Shown: in pieces, positions 16,117 through 24,080 of the stretch
How positions within the stretch are numbered: position 1 is the first letter of the stretch
Layout: each line of letters starts with the position of its first letter
Origin: RGIG9060 sp045645985
GTDB lineage: Bacteria > Spirochaetota > Spirochaetia > Treponematales > Treponemataceae
Direction of reading: 5' to 3'
Length of the DNA: 64,000 nucleotides
Assembly (NCBI GenBank): GCA_045645985.1
Contig: JAZRJV010000001.1
Span: 62,001 to 126,000 of the forward strand
The notes under the pieces: generated by a model
Databases searched by the model: none
What the model was told of the DNA's origin: nothing
What the model saw: the letters and a program-made list of their open reading frames with translations, nothing else
Made by a program: the position numbers and the translations under genes

Positions 16117-16524
16117 CCCTACCTCGCTAGTGCTGCGCTTCGCTTGCAAGGCTTTTAGTAAGCCTTCGGCTTACAATCAAGTTTTGTTTCACAAAACTTG
16201 CGTTTTTGTCTTGCGTGTTTTATTCACTTTATTTCTATATAATTTTATAAAGGCGTAAAATTGGGAATATTTCACAAAAAGGGAAATCTATCCATTCTCG
16301 CGAAATGAAAGAAGGGTGCAAAATGTACATTATGTGCAGAAAAAATGACTTTGCAAAAACATTTATATACAAAATTTAGTGCAAAAAGGCGTAACCCAAA
16401 AACGACATCGCGAAGTCTTGCAAGCGTAGCGCAGCACTAACGAGCGAGGGCGATTTTTGGGTGAGAGCCTTTTTGGTCTAATCTTAGTTATATAAAATTA
16501 TTTTCTATCAAAGTCATTTTTTCT
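16117..16524. repeat. Palindrome-rich intergenic region
   Basis: This 711-base gap (15935-16646) holds no convincing gene. A roughly 40-base arm at 16117-16156 (TAGTGCTGCGCTTCGCTTGC core) is matched in inverted orientation at 16410-16452. A 17-base arm (CAGAAAAAATGACTTTG) at 16337-16353 is matched in inverted orientation at about 16509-16525. At 16158-16200 lies a two-hairpin module, GTAAGCC-TTC-GGCTTAC plus CAAGTTTTG-TTTCA-CAAAACTTG, of the same architecture as the inserts beside ilvD. GC content in the arms is well above the surroundings. Confidence 0.75.
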
Positions 16525-16646
16525 GGTTCATATTTCCTTTGCAAAATTTTGTAGTACTTTACCCAATAAAGATATTCTGTTATATTTAATAGAAATAATT
16601 TACAAATAATGTTGTTTTTTTTACAACAAAACATACAAGGTTATAC

Positions 16647-18212
16647 ATGAAATTTACAGAATTAAATTTACACGAAAACTTACTTAAAGGAATTGCAAAA
16701 GCAGGGTACGAAAACTGCACTCCTGTACAAGAACAAGTTTTAAAAGCTTCTCTTGATGGACAAGATTTATATGTTCAATCACAAACAGGTACAGGAAAAA
16801 CTGCCGCATTTTTAATTTCTATCATTCAAGAATTACTTTCAAATGCAGACAAAAATAAAAAAGCATTGATTATGGTTCCAACTAGAGAACTTGCAGTTCA
16901 AGTTGAAGAAGAAGCAAAAACTCTTTGCTCAGGTTCAAAATTAAAATGTGCAAGTTTTTATGGTGGTGTTGGCTACGGAAAACAAACTGAACTTCTCAAA
17001 AAAAATATCGATATTCTTGTGGGAACTCCAGGGCGCTTAATTGATTTACAAGAATCTGGCGCTATGGATTTATCAAAAGTGGGATATCTTGTAGTTGACG
17101 AAGCTGACAGAATGTTCGATATGGGATTTTATCCTGAATTGCGCAAACTCATCAAAGTTTTACCTTCACAAAAAGATAGACAAACAATGTTATTTAGCGC
17201 AACTCTCAACACTTATGTAAAAAATCTTGCTTGGGAATATACTGAAAACGCCAAAGAAATTGAAATTGAACCAGAAAATATTACAGTTGAAGAAATTGCT
17301 CAAGAACTCATCCATGTTTCAAGTGATGATAAAATGAAACTTCTTCTTGGAATCTTAAAAAGAGAAAATCCTGAAAGCGTAATTATTTTCTGTAACACAA
17401 AACGAAGTTGCGAAGTAATTGCAAAACGACTTCAAATAAATCAAATAAATGCAGATTTTATCATTGGAGATTTGCCACAAGCAACTCGATTAAAAGTTCT
17501 AAATTTATTTAAAGAAGGAAAACTTTCTTGCTTAGTTGCAACTGATGTTGCCGCTCGTGGAATCGATGTAAATGATTTAGCAATGGTTATCAATTACGAT
17601 TTACCAAACGAAAGCGAAAATTATGTTCACAGAATCGGACGAACAGCCCGAGCCGGAAAATCAGGAAAGGCTTACACTTTCTGTAGCGAACAAGATGTTT
17701 ATAATCTTCCTGCCATCGAAAAATATATCGAAATGTCAATTCCTTCAACAGTTGCATTTGAAGATATGTTTGAAGAAGATAAAAGTAAAGATATTTACAT
17801 CAAAACAGGAAATTACAACGAAGAAGACAAAGGTTCTGGGAAAAATCACAAGTCAGGAAAAAATCATTCTGGAAAATCTGGCAAAAAATATTCTGGCGAC
17901 AAAAAAGATTTTAGTAAAAAATCTTCTTACAACAAAAATTCAAATGGAAAAAACAAATCCAACAAGAAGAAAACTTACGAAAAGAAAGATTTTTCACAAG
18001 AACAAGATTTATCAAAACTTTCTTTTGAAGAACGCATGAAAATCTACAAAGAAAGATATGGTCAATCAGAAGTTAATTCTTCAAGTAAGACTAAAAAATC
18101 TGGAAAAAATAAACAAACAAATAAACGAACTCAATCCACAGAAAAAATGACAACTTCAACTACAAAAAAAATGTCATTATGGGATAAAATAAAGAAAATT
18201 TTTACAAAATAG
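16647..18212 (+). CDS. DEAD-box ATP-dependent RNA helicase
   Basis: It unwinds RNA duplexes in ribosome assembly, mRNA decay or cold adaptation. All motifs are present in order: Q motif (CTPVQEQVL), Walker A SQTGTGKT, PTRELA, GTPGRLID, DEAD (VVDEADRMFDMGF), SAT, FCNTKRSCEV, ATDVAARGIDV and HRIGRTARAGKSGKA. After about residue 370 comes a Lys/Ser/Asn-rich basic tail with repeats of the GKNHKSGKNHSGKSGKKYSG type. Such tails bind RNA non-specifically, as in DeaD/RhlE relatives. The ATG at 16647 has an AAGG site. It ends 11 bases before the ABC-F gene, so the two are probably co-transcribed. Exact orthology (deaD, rhlE or cshA) cannot be decided by eye. Confidence 0.94.
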   Translation: MKFTELNLHENLLKGIAKAGYENCTPVQEQVLKASLDGQDLYVQSQTGTGKTAAFLISIIQELLSNADKNKKALIMVPTRELAVQVEEEAKTLCSGSKLKCASFYGGVGYGKQTELLKKNIDILVGTPGRLIDLQESGAMDLSKVGYLVVDEADRMFDMGFYPELRKLIKVLPSQKDRQTMLFSATLNTYVKNLAWEYTENAKEIEIEPENITVEEIAQELIHVSSDDKMKLLLGILKRENPESVIIFCNTKRSCEVIAKRLQINQINADFIIGDLPQATRLKVLNLFKEGKLSCLVATDVAARGIDVNDLAMVINYDLPNESENYVHRIGRTARAGKSGKAYTFCSEQDVYNLPAIEKYIEMSIPSTVAFEDMFEEDKSKDIYIKTGNYNEEDKGSGKNHKSGKNHSGKSGKKYSGDKKDFSKKSSYNKNSNGKNKSNKKKTYEKKDFSQEQDLSKLSFEERMKIYKERYGQSEVNSSSKTKKSGKNKQTNKRTQSTEKMTTSTTKKMSLWDKIKKIFTK

Positions 18213-18223
18213 GAAGGTAAATT

Positions 18224-19861
18224 TTGGTTACAGTATCTGACGTTAGTTTAAGTTTTGGTGAAAAACCACTTTTCAAAGAAGTAAATCTCAAATTTACACC
18301 GGGCAACTGTTACGGAATTATCGGTGCTAACGGTGCAGGAAAATCAACATTCTTAAAAGTTCTATCTGGAGAACTTGAACATGATAGAGGTGATATTATC
18401 ATCACTCCAGGGGAGCGAATGGCTGTTCTTAAACAAGACCACTTTGCTTACGATGAATACTCTGTTATGGATACCGTAATGATGGGGCATCCAAAATTGT
18501 ACAAATGTTACAAAGATAGAGAAGAAATCTACGCAAAAGAAGATTTTACAGAAGAAGACGGAATTAAAGCTTCTGAGCTTGAAGGTGAATTTTCAGAACT
18601 TGGTGGTTGGGAAGCAGAAAATCAAATTGAACAAATGCTTTCTGGACTTGGTTTGGAAGAAGATTATCACGGAAGAATGATGAGTGAATTGGACGAAAGC
18701 CAAAAAGTGCGTGTTCTTTTGGCACAAGCAATTTTTGGTGAACCAGACATTCTTCTTTTGGACGAACCTACCAACGGTCTTGACTTGGAATCAATCACAT
18801 GGCTTGAAGAGTTTTTGATTGACTTTCCAAACACAGTTATCGTTGTTAGCCACGACCGTCACTTTTTGAACGCAGTTTGTACTTGTATCTGTGATATCGA
18901 CTATGGAAAAATTACTCCTTTTGCAGGAAACTACGATTTCTGGTATCAAATGAGCCAAATTATGCAACGCCAAGCAAAAGACCAAGCTAAAAAACGCGAA
19001 GAAAAAATGAAGGATTTGCGTGAATTTATTTTACGATTTGCTTCTAACGCTGCAAAAAGTAAACAAGCAACAAGCCGTAAAAAAATCTACGACAAACTTG
19101 CTTTGGAAGAACTTCAAGTTACAAGCCGAAAATTCCCATATGTAAATTTCAAACCAGACAGAGAAGTTGGAAACAATGTTTTGCGTGTTGAAAAATTGAA
19201 TTACAATGTGGAAGGGGTTCAACTTCTTAAAGATTTTAATTTAACCGTAAACAAAGGTGATAAAATTGCATTTGTTGGAATGGAACATAAATCAAAATCA
19301 GCTCTCTTTGATATTATCACAGGAAATGTAAAAGCAGATTCTGGTGAATATTATTGGGGACAAACTGTTTCTAACACATATTTGAGTATCGATAATTCAA
19401 GTTACTTCAAAAATGATATGAACATCACAGAATGGCTAAAACAATATTCAGCTGAACAAGATGATGCTTATGTTCGTGGATTCTTAGGAAGAATGCTTTT
19501 TAGTGGGGACGAATCTTTGAAACCTGTAAAAGTTCTTTCTGGAGGTGAAAAAGTTCGTTGTATGCTTTCAAAAATGATGCTTTCTGGCGCAAACATTTTG
19601 ATTTTAGATGAACCTACAAATCACCTTGACCTTGAAGCAATTACAAGTTTGAACGAAGCGCTTATCAACTTCCCTGGTGTTGTATTGTTTAACAGTCATG
19701 ACCACGAATTTATTTCTTCTATCGCAAACAGAATTATCGAAATTACACCAAATGGCGTTATCGACAGAATGATGGATTTTGATGATTACTTAAAAGATGA
19801 ACAAATTAAAACAATGCGTCAAAACTTTTACAAAGACACAGGCAAAAAAGTAAAATTCTAA
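18224..19861 (+). CDS. ABC-F family ATPase (YbiT-like), ribosome-associated
   Basis: ABC-F proteins act on the ribosome rather than in membranes. Two ATPase domains are joined by a basic linker (KKREEKMKDLREFILRFASNAAKSKQ). Domain 1 has an intact Walker A (GANGAGKST) but a degenerate signature, LDESQKVR in place of LSGGQ. Domain 2 has an intact signature (LSGGEKVR) and Walker B (ILILDEPTNHLDLEA) but a degenerate Walker A (GMEHKSKSA). One composite ATP site is thus intact and the other broken on both sides. The start is TTG at 18224 with GGAAGG nine bases upstream. It follows the helicase gene and ends at a shared terminator with clpB. Confidence 0.93.
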   Translation: MVTVSDVSLSFGEKPLFKEVNLKFTPGNCYGIIGANGAGKSTFLKVLSGELEHDRGDIIITPGERMAVLKQDHFAYDEYSVMDTVMMGHPKLYKCYKDREEIYAKEDFTEEDGIKASELEGEFSELGGWEAENQIEQMLSGLGLEEDYHGRMMSELDESQKVRVLLAQAIFGEPDILLLDEPTNGLDLESITWLEEFLIDFPNTVIVVSHDRHFLNAVCTCICDIDYGKITPFAGNYDFWYQMSQIMQRQAKDQAKKREEKMKDLREFILRFASNAAKSKQATSRKKIYDKLALEELQVTSRKFPYVNFKPDREVGNNVLRVEKLNYNVEGVQLLKDFNLTVNKGDKIAFVGMEHKSKSALFDIITGNVKADSGEYYWGQTVSNTYLSIDNSSYFKNDMNITEWLKQYSAEQDDAYVRGFLGRMLFSGDESLKPVKVLSGGEKVRCMLSKMMLSGANILILDEPTNHLDLEAITSLNEALINFPGVVLFNSHDHEFISSIANRIIEITPNGVIDRMMDFDDYLKDEQIKTMRQNFYKDTGKKVKF

Positions 19862-19879
19862 TTTTAGATTTTCTTAAAC

Positions 19880-19940
19880 AAAAAAGGCTATCAAAACATT
19901 TTACAAATTTCGTAAGATGTTTTAGATAGCCATTTTTTTT
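19880..19940. terminator. Bidirectional terminator between ABC-F gene and clpB
   Basis: AGGCTATC-AAAACAT (from 19885) pairs with ATGTTTT-AGATAGCC (ending about 19931), with A-runs before and T-runs after. It can end both convergent transcripts. Confidence 0.85.
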
Positions 19941-19964
19941 AACTTATTTTATAAAGTTAAATTT

Positions 19965-22535
19965 TTATCCTTTTGTAAATTCCAAACAAGCTTCATCAGA
20001 TTTTTTTGAAATCTTGATTGTAGAATCCTCAAAGAATTTTCCAGAAAGAATTTCTTTAGCCAAAGGATTTTCAAGATAAGTTTGAATTGCCCGTTTGATT
20101 GGTCGTGCACCAAACAATGGGTCGTATCCCACATCTGATAAAAAGTTGATTGCACTTTCGTCAAAGTCAAGTTTTAGACGACGAGCTTGTAATCGTTTTG
20201 CAACTCTTTCAAGTTGATTTTTAACGATAGAAGTGATGCAACTTTTATCCAAACGGCTAAAGGTGATAACTTCATCAATTCGGTTGATAAATTCAGGTCT
20301 AAAGGATTTCATCAACATATCGTGAATTTCTGGTTTCAATTCCTTAAGTTTTTCGTCTGTATCAGCTTCCAAAATTAAATTACTTCCAAGATTACTTGTC
20401 ATAATAATAATTGTGTTTTTGAAGTCAACAATTCTTCCTTGGCTATCTGTTAAACGACCATCATCCAAAACTTGAAGCAAAATATTAAACACATCTGGAT
20501 GAGCTTTTTCAATTTCATCAAAAAGAACAACGCTGTATGGACGACGACGAACTGCTTCTGTAAGTTGACCGCCTTCATCGTATCCAACATATCCTGGAGG
20601 TGCACCGATAAGTCTACTTACTGCAAATTTTTCCATGTACTCACTCATATCAATTCGAGTAAGAGATTTTTCGTCGTTAAATAAAAAATCTGCCAAAGTT
20701 TTTGCAAGTTCAGTTTTTCCAACCCCAGTAGGTCCGATGAACAAGAAACTTCCTAAAGGTTTATTTTCGTCAGAAAGCCCTGCTCTATTTCGGCGGATTG
20801 CATCTGCAACTGATTGAACCGCTTCGTCTTGGCCAACAACTCGTTTATGCAAAACATCTTCTAATTCAATGTACTTTTGCATTTCACTTGCCATCATTTT
20901 GCTAACAGGAATTCCAGTCCAAGTTGAAACAACACGAGCAATATCTTCTTCTCCAACTTCTTCTCGCAAAAGATTTTCGTCTTGTGATTCTTCTTTTGCA
21001 AGGCGTTTTTCAATTTCAGGAATTTTTCCGTATTTGATTTCTGCGGCTTTGCTAAGATTTCCTTCTCGAGTATAACGAATTTCATCAATTCTAAGTTGTT
21101 CCAATTCTTCTTTTAACTGACGACCTTCATCAATTCGCTTCTTTTCATTTTCCCATTGAAGTCGCATAGCCTGTTGTTTTGAAGAAAGTTCAGCAAGTTC
21201 TTTTTCAAGTTTTTCTAAGCGTTCGATGGAAGCAGAATCTGTTTCTTTTGAAAGAGCTTGTTTTTCGATAGTGAGTTGCAAAATTCTTCGTTCAACTTGA
21301 TCAAGTTCAGTTGGCTGACTTTCAATTTCCATTTTTAGTCGGCTTGCAGCTTCGTCCACAAGGTCGATGGCTTTGTCTGGCAAAAATCGGCTTGTAATGT
21401 AACGATTTGAAAGTGTGGCAGCAGCAACAAGAGCCTCATCACGAATACGAACCCCATGATGAACTTCGTATTTTTCTTTTAATCCACGCAAAATTGCGAT
21501 TGTATCTTCAACAGAAGGTTCTGCACAATAAACTTGTTGGAATCTTCGTTCTAAGGCAGAATCTTTTTCGATGTATTTTCGGTATTCGTCTAAAGTTGTA
21601 GCACCAATAACATGAATTTCACCGCGAGAAAGTGCAGGTTTTAGCATATTGGAAGCGTCCATTGAACCTTCACTTGCACCAGCTCCAACAAGAGTGTGTA
21701 ATTCATCAATAAAAAGAATGATGCGACCTTCAGATTTTTGAACTTCAGAAATTACGCTTTTTAATCGTTCTTCAAATTCGCCCCGAAATTTTGCACCTGC
21801 AACTAAAGCGCCCAAATCCAAAGATAAAAGTCTTTTGTCTTTCAAACTGTCTGGAACATCCCCAGAAACAATTCGACGAGCCAAACCTTCTACGATGGCA
21901 GTTTTACCAACTCCCGGCTCCCCAATTAAAACTGGATTGTTTTTTGTTCGTCGGCTTAAAACTTGCATAACTCGGCGAATTTCTTCATCACGACCAATTA
22001 CTGGATCGATTTTTTCTTGTTTTGCAAGAGTTGTTAAATCTTTACAATATTTTTCCAAAGACTGCATTGTTGCTTCTGGGTCTTGATTTGTAACCCGCTG
22101 ATTTCCACGAACGGCTTTTAATGCAGATAAAATTGAATCTTTTGTAATTCCGTTGTTTCTTAACAAATTTCCACAACGACTATCAGATTGTGCAATGGCT
22201 AAAAATAAATGTTCTGTAGATAAATATTCATCCTTTAATAAGGTAACTTCTTTTTCTGCCTTTGCAAGAATTTTGGAAAGTTCTGGAGAAAAACTAACTT
22301 GAGCATTTCCTGTAATTCTTGGGTAAGTTGCAAGTAAATCTTCTACTTGTTGAATTAAGGATGAAACTTTTAAACCAATTCTTTCAACAAGAGGAGGAAT
22401 TACACCATCTTCTTGTTCTAAAAGAGCCAAGAGTAAATGTTCTGTACCAATTTCGCTATGGTCTTCTTGTTGAGCGATTGAGTTTGCTTGTTGAATAGCA
22501 TCCTGTGCTTTTAGTGTAAATTGATCATAATTCAT
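19965..22535 (-). CDS. clpB: ATP-dependent disaggregase ClpB
   Basis: ClpB pulls polypeptides out of aggregates together with the DnaK system. The 856-residue protein has the Clp_N double repeat (MNYDQFTLKAQDAIQQAN), AAA1 Walker A GEPGVGKTAIVEGLA, the long coiled-coil middle domain (about residues 400-530, Lys/Glu/Gln-rich), AAA2 Walker A GPTGVGKTELAKTLA, and the pore-loop segment with GAPPGYVGYDEGGQLTE. The ATG at 22535 matches the family N-terminus exactly, yet no Shine-Dalgarno sequence precedes it. A promoter ends six bases before the ATG. No CIRCE-type operator is visible. Confidence 0.98.
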   Translation of the reverse strand: MNYDQFTLKAQDAIQQANSIAQQEDHSEIGTEHLLLALLEQEDGVIPPLVERIGLKVSSLIQQVEDLLATYPRITGNAQVSFSPELSKILAKAEKEVTLLKDEYLSTEHLFLAIAQSDSRCGNLLRNNGITKDSILSALKAVRGNQRVTNQDPEATMQSLEKYCKDLTTLAKQEKIDPVIGRDEEIRRVMQVLSRRTKNNPVLIGEPGVGKTAIVEGLARRIVSGDVPDSLKDKRLLSLDLGALVAGAKFRGEFEERLKSVISEVQKSEGRIILFIDELHTLVGAGASEGSMDASNMLKPALSRGEIHVIGATTLDEYRKYIEKDSALERRFQQVYCAEPSVEDTIAILRGLKEKYEVHHGVRIRDEALVAAATLSNRYITSRFLPDKAIDLVDEAASRLKMEIESQPTELDQVERRILQLTIEKQALSKETDSASIERLEKLEKELAELSSKQQAMRLQWENEKKRIDEGRQLKEELEQLRIDEIRYTREGNLSKAAEIKYGKIPEIEKRLAKEESQDENLLREEVGEEDIARVVSTWTGIPVSKMMASEMQKYIELEDVLHKRVVGQDEAVQSVADAIRRNRAGLSDENKPLGSFLFIGPTGVGKTELAKTLADFLFNDEKSLTRIDMSEYMEKFAVSRLIGAPPGYVGYDEGGQLTEAVRRRPYSVVLFDEIEKAHPDVFNILLQVLDDGRLTDSQGRIVDFKNTIIIMTSNLGSNLILEADTDEKLKELKPEIHDMLMKSFRPEFINRIDEVITFSRLDKSCITSIVKNQLERVAKRLQARRLKLDFDESAINFLSDVGYDPLFGARPIKRAIQTYLENPLAKEILSGKFFEDSTIKISKKSDEACLEFTKG

Positions 22536-22541
22536 AACTAA

Positions 22542-22570
22542 AATGTAATGCTATTAAATTAGAAAGGCAA
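22542..22570 (-). promoter_or_regulatory. clpB: clpB promoter predicting a leaderless mRNA
   Basis: Minus strand TTGCCT (22565-22570), exactly 17 bases, TACATT (22542-22547), then TTAGTT and the ATG at 22535. The first base of the start codon lies seven bases after the -10 box, the usual position of +1. Confidence 0.6.
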
Positions 22571-22587
22571 GTATTTTTTAAAAATAA

Positions 22588-22619
22588 AAGTTGCAAAATT
22601 TTAATAAACTCTGCAACTT
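22588..22619 (-). terminator. Terminator of the tocopherol-cyclase-like gene
   Basis: AAGTTGCA and TGCAACTT form an eight-base perfect stem with a 16-base loop, followed on the minus strand by a T-rich run. It lies between the 22627 stop and the clpB promoter. Confidence 0.75.
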
Positions 22620-22626
22620 ATTTAAT

Positions 22627-23721
22627 TTAATATTCTCCGTATTCACAGCCACAGTTGTCTACACGAGCATGTTCTACGATTTCTAAAGATTTATTGATTT
22701 TTTTATAAAGACGAATTTCTCCGCTTCCACTTCCACCACTCCAAAGAGTTTTGTGAGGAGTTGAACCATCTGGGTTCATATAATTCATAAAAATCATATC
22801 TGATTTTTTACAGAAAATATCGATATCAAGAAGATATTTTGAGTTTTCAGCAGTTACAGTCCAATGTCCAGCTTCTTCATTTTGTGTAAAATTAAAATTG
22901 ATTTTATCTTTGCAAATAAGTCCAGTTGGATAAAATGAAAGAGACTGATTTTGATGAGTGAAAAAAACTTGCAAACCTTTTCGTTTCGCACCAACTACAG
23001 AAACACCACCAACATCAAAACATGAATTAGACAAATTTTGTCCTGTAATCAAACTTATTAAATTTGAACTCGAAAGCCACAACCATGGATTTGTAAGGCG
23101 CTTACCCCAAAATTTATCTGCATGGCCATAAGATTTTTGAGGAATAACAACATATTCAATTCCATCCAAAAATACAGTTCCACCATAAATTGTTTTTGCA
23201 CCTTGAACAAACCAATTAATTTTTGAGTCTGACTTGATTTTTTTTGGAACAAAAGGAATTTTTTTATCCATCTTTAAGTTCCAAGACATAGAACCAGATG
23301 TACACATATATTCAGGATGAGATGTAGCTTTAGAAAAAGAAACTTCTACAGAACCAGATAATTCAGTTTCTGTAACAAGGAAAGAATTTGATTTTAGATT
23401 TAATCTTCGTTTATTTATAGAAACATCACCTATTGGGAAAAAACTGTGAAGTTGTTTTCCGTCATCGCCCCAAGAACCAGCCTTTACCATGAAAAAAGAA
23501 GGTTTTACTTCTTGTGTTGATAAAAGACCTGCACCTAAAGAAACATCTTTTAACGAAACTCCTGGATTAACAACATAAAATTCTATAAAAAAAGAACGAG
23601 ATTCTCCTGTAAGTTTATTATAACCTGTAAATGAATGGCGCCACATATCAAAACCATTTTTCTTTGTAGCGCCAGTTAACATAAATCTATTTTTTTTGCG
23701 ATTTTCCCTTGAGATTCCCAT
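22627..23721 (-). CDS. Tocopherol-cyclase-like / lipocalin-fold family protein
   Basis: The 364-residue sequence matches a bacterial family usually labelled tocopherol cyclase-like. The landmarks are NRFMLTGATKKNGFDMWRHS, FIEFYVVNP, MVKAGSWGDDGKQLH, HPEYMC, YGHADKFWGKRLTNPWLWL and the C-terminal VDNCGCEYGEY. Plant-type tocopherol chemistry is very unlikely here. Members probably bind or modify a lipid or isoprenoid, but no activity is established for this group, and no signal peptide is seen. The ATG has a GAGGGTGAGG ribosome site preceded by a small perfect hairpin (23733-23751). It is monocistronic, with a terminator before clpB. Confidence 0.8.
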   Translation of the reverse strand: MGISRENRKKNRFMLTGATKKNGFDMWRHSFTGYNKLTGESRSFFIEFYVVNPGVSLKDVSLGAGLLSTQEVKPSFFMVKAGSWGDDGKQLHSFFPIGDVSINKRRLNLKSNSFLVTETELSGSVEVSFSKATSHPEYMCTSGSMSWNLKMDKKIPFVPKKIKSDSKINWFVQGAKTIYGGTVFLDGIEYVVIPQKSYGHADKFWGKRLTNPWLWLSSSNLISLITGQNLSNSCFDVGGVSVVGAKRKGLQVFFTHQNQSLSFYPTGLICKDKINFNFTQNEEAGHWTVTAENSKYLLDIDIFCKKSDMIFMNYMNPDGSTPHKTLWSGGSGSGEIRLYKKINKSLEIVEHARVDNCGCEYGEY

Positions 23722-23732
23722 ACCTCACCCTC

Positions 23733-23751
23733 AACTAAAGTTCCTTTAGTT
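23733..23751 (-). other. Perfect hairpin just upstream of a ribosome site
   Basis: AACTAAAG-GAA-CTTTAGTT (minus strand) is an eight-base perfect stem ending directly before the GAGGGTGAGG ribosome site of the 22627-23721 gene. It could stabilise the mRNA 5' end or influence ribosome access. No T-run follows, so it is not a terminator. Confidence 0.45.
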
Positions 23752-23820
23752 TATTTTCGGAATATTTATATAAAAATCTTAGAAAAATCTACAAAAAATC
23801 CAATATATCCAAGTATTTTT

Positions 23821-24036
23821 TTAGTCAGCAATATTATCTAATGCTTTAGAAATATCTTTTTGGTCAGTAGGGAAATACTCATCTAGGAATTCGTAACATT
23901 CCATAGCATTTCTCTGTACATGTTCGTACCAAATATAATACAATTCATCATCCACATTTCCAGGATATGGAGCTCCTTGGATATCTGAAACCAATTTTCT
24001 TAATTTCTCTGAACATTCTTTGAATTTTTCATCCAT
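23821..24036 (-). CDS. Small acidic hypothetical protein, 71 residues
   Basis: I do not recognise the family. It is a compact soluble, acidic helical protein (MDEKFKECSEKLRKLVSD, then DELYYIWYEHVQRNAMECYEF) with no signal peptide or membrane segment. Composition and codon use look like the neighbours, and the helix-forming aromatic-rich pattern supports a real gene. A weak GCGGGT sequence precedes the ATG. It lies 44 bases downstream of the M16C peptidase gene on the same strand and may be co-transcribed with it. Confidence 0.6.
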   Translation of the reverse strand: MDEKFKECSEKLRKLVSDIQGAPYPGNVDDELYYIWYEHVQRNAMECYEFLDEYFPTDQKDISKALDNIAD

Positions 24037-24080
24037 AATTTATACCCGCTTATATTATTTTAGAGTTTATTATTCTTATA

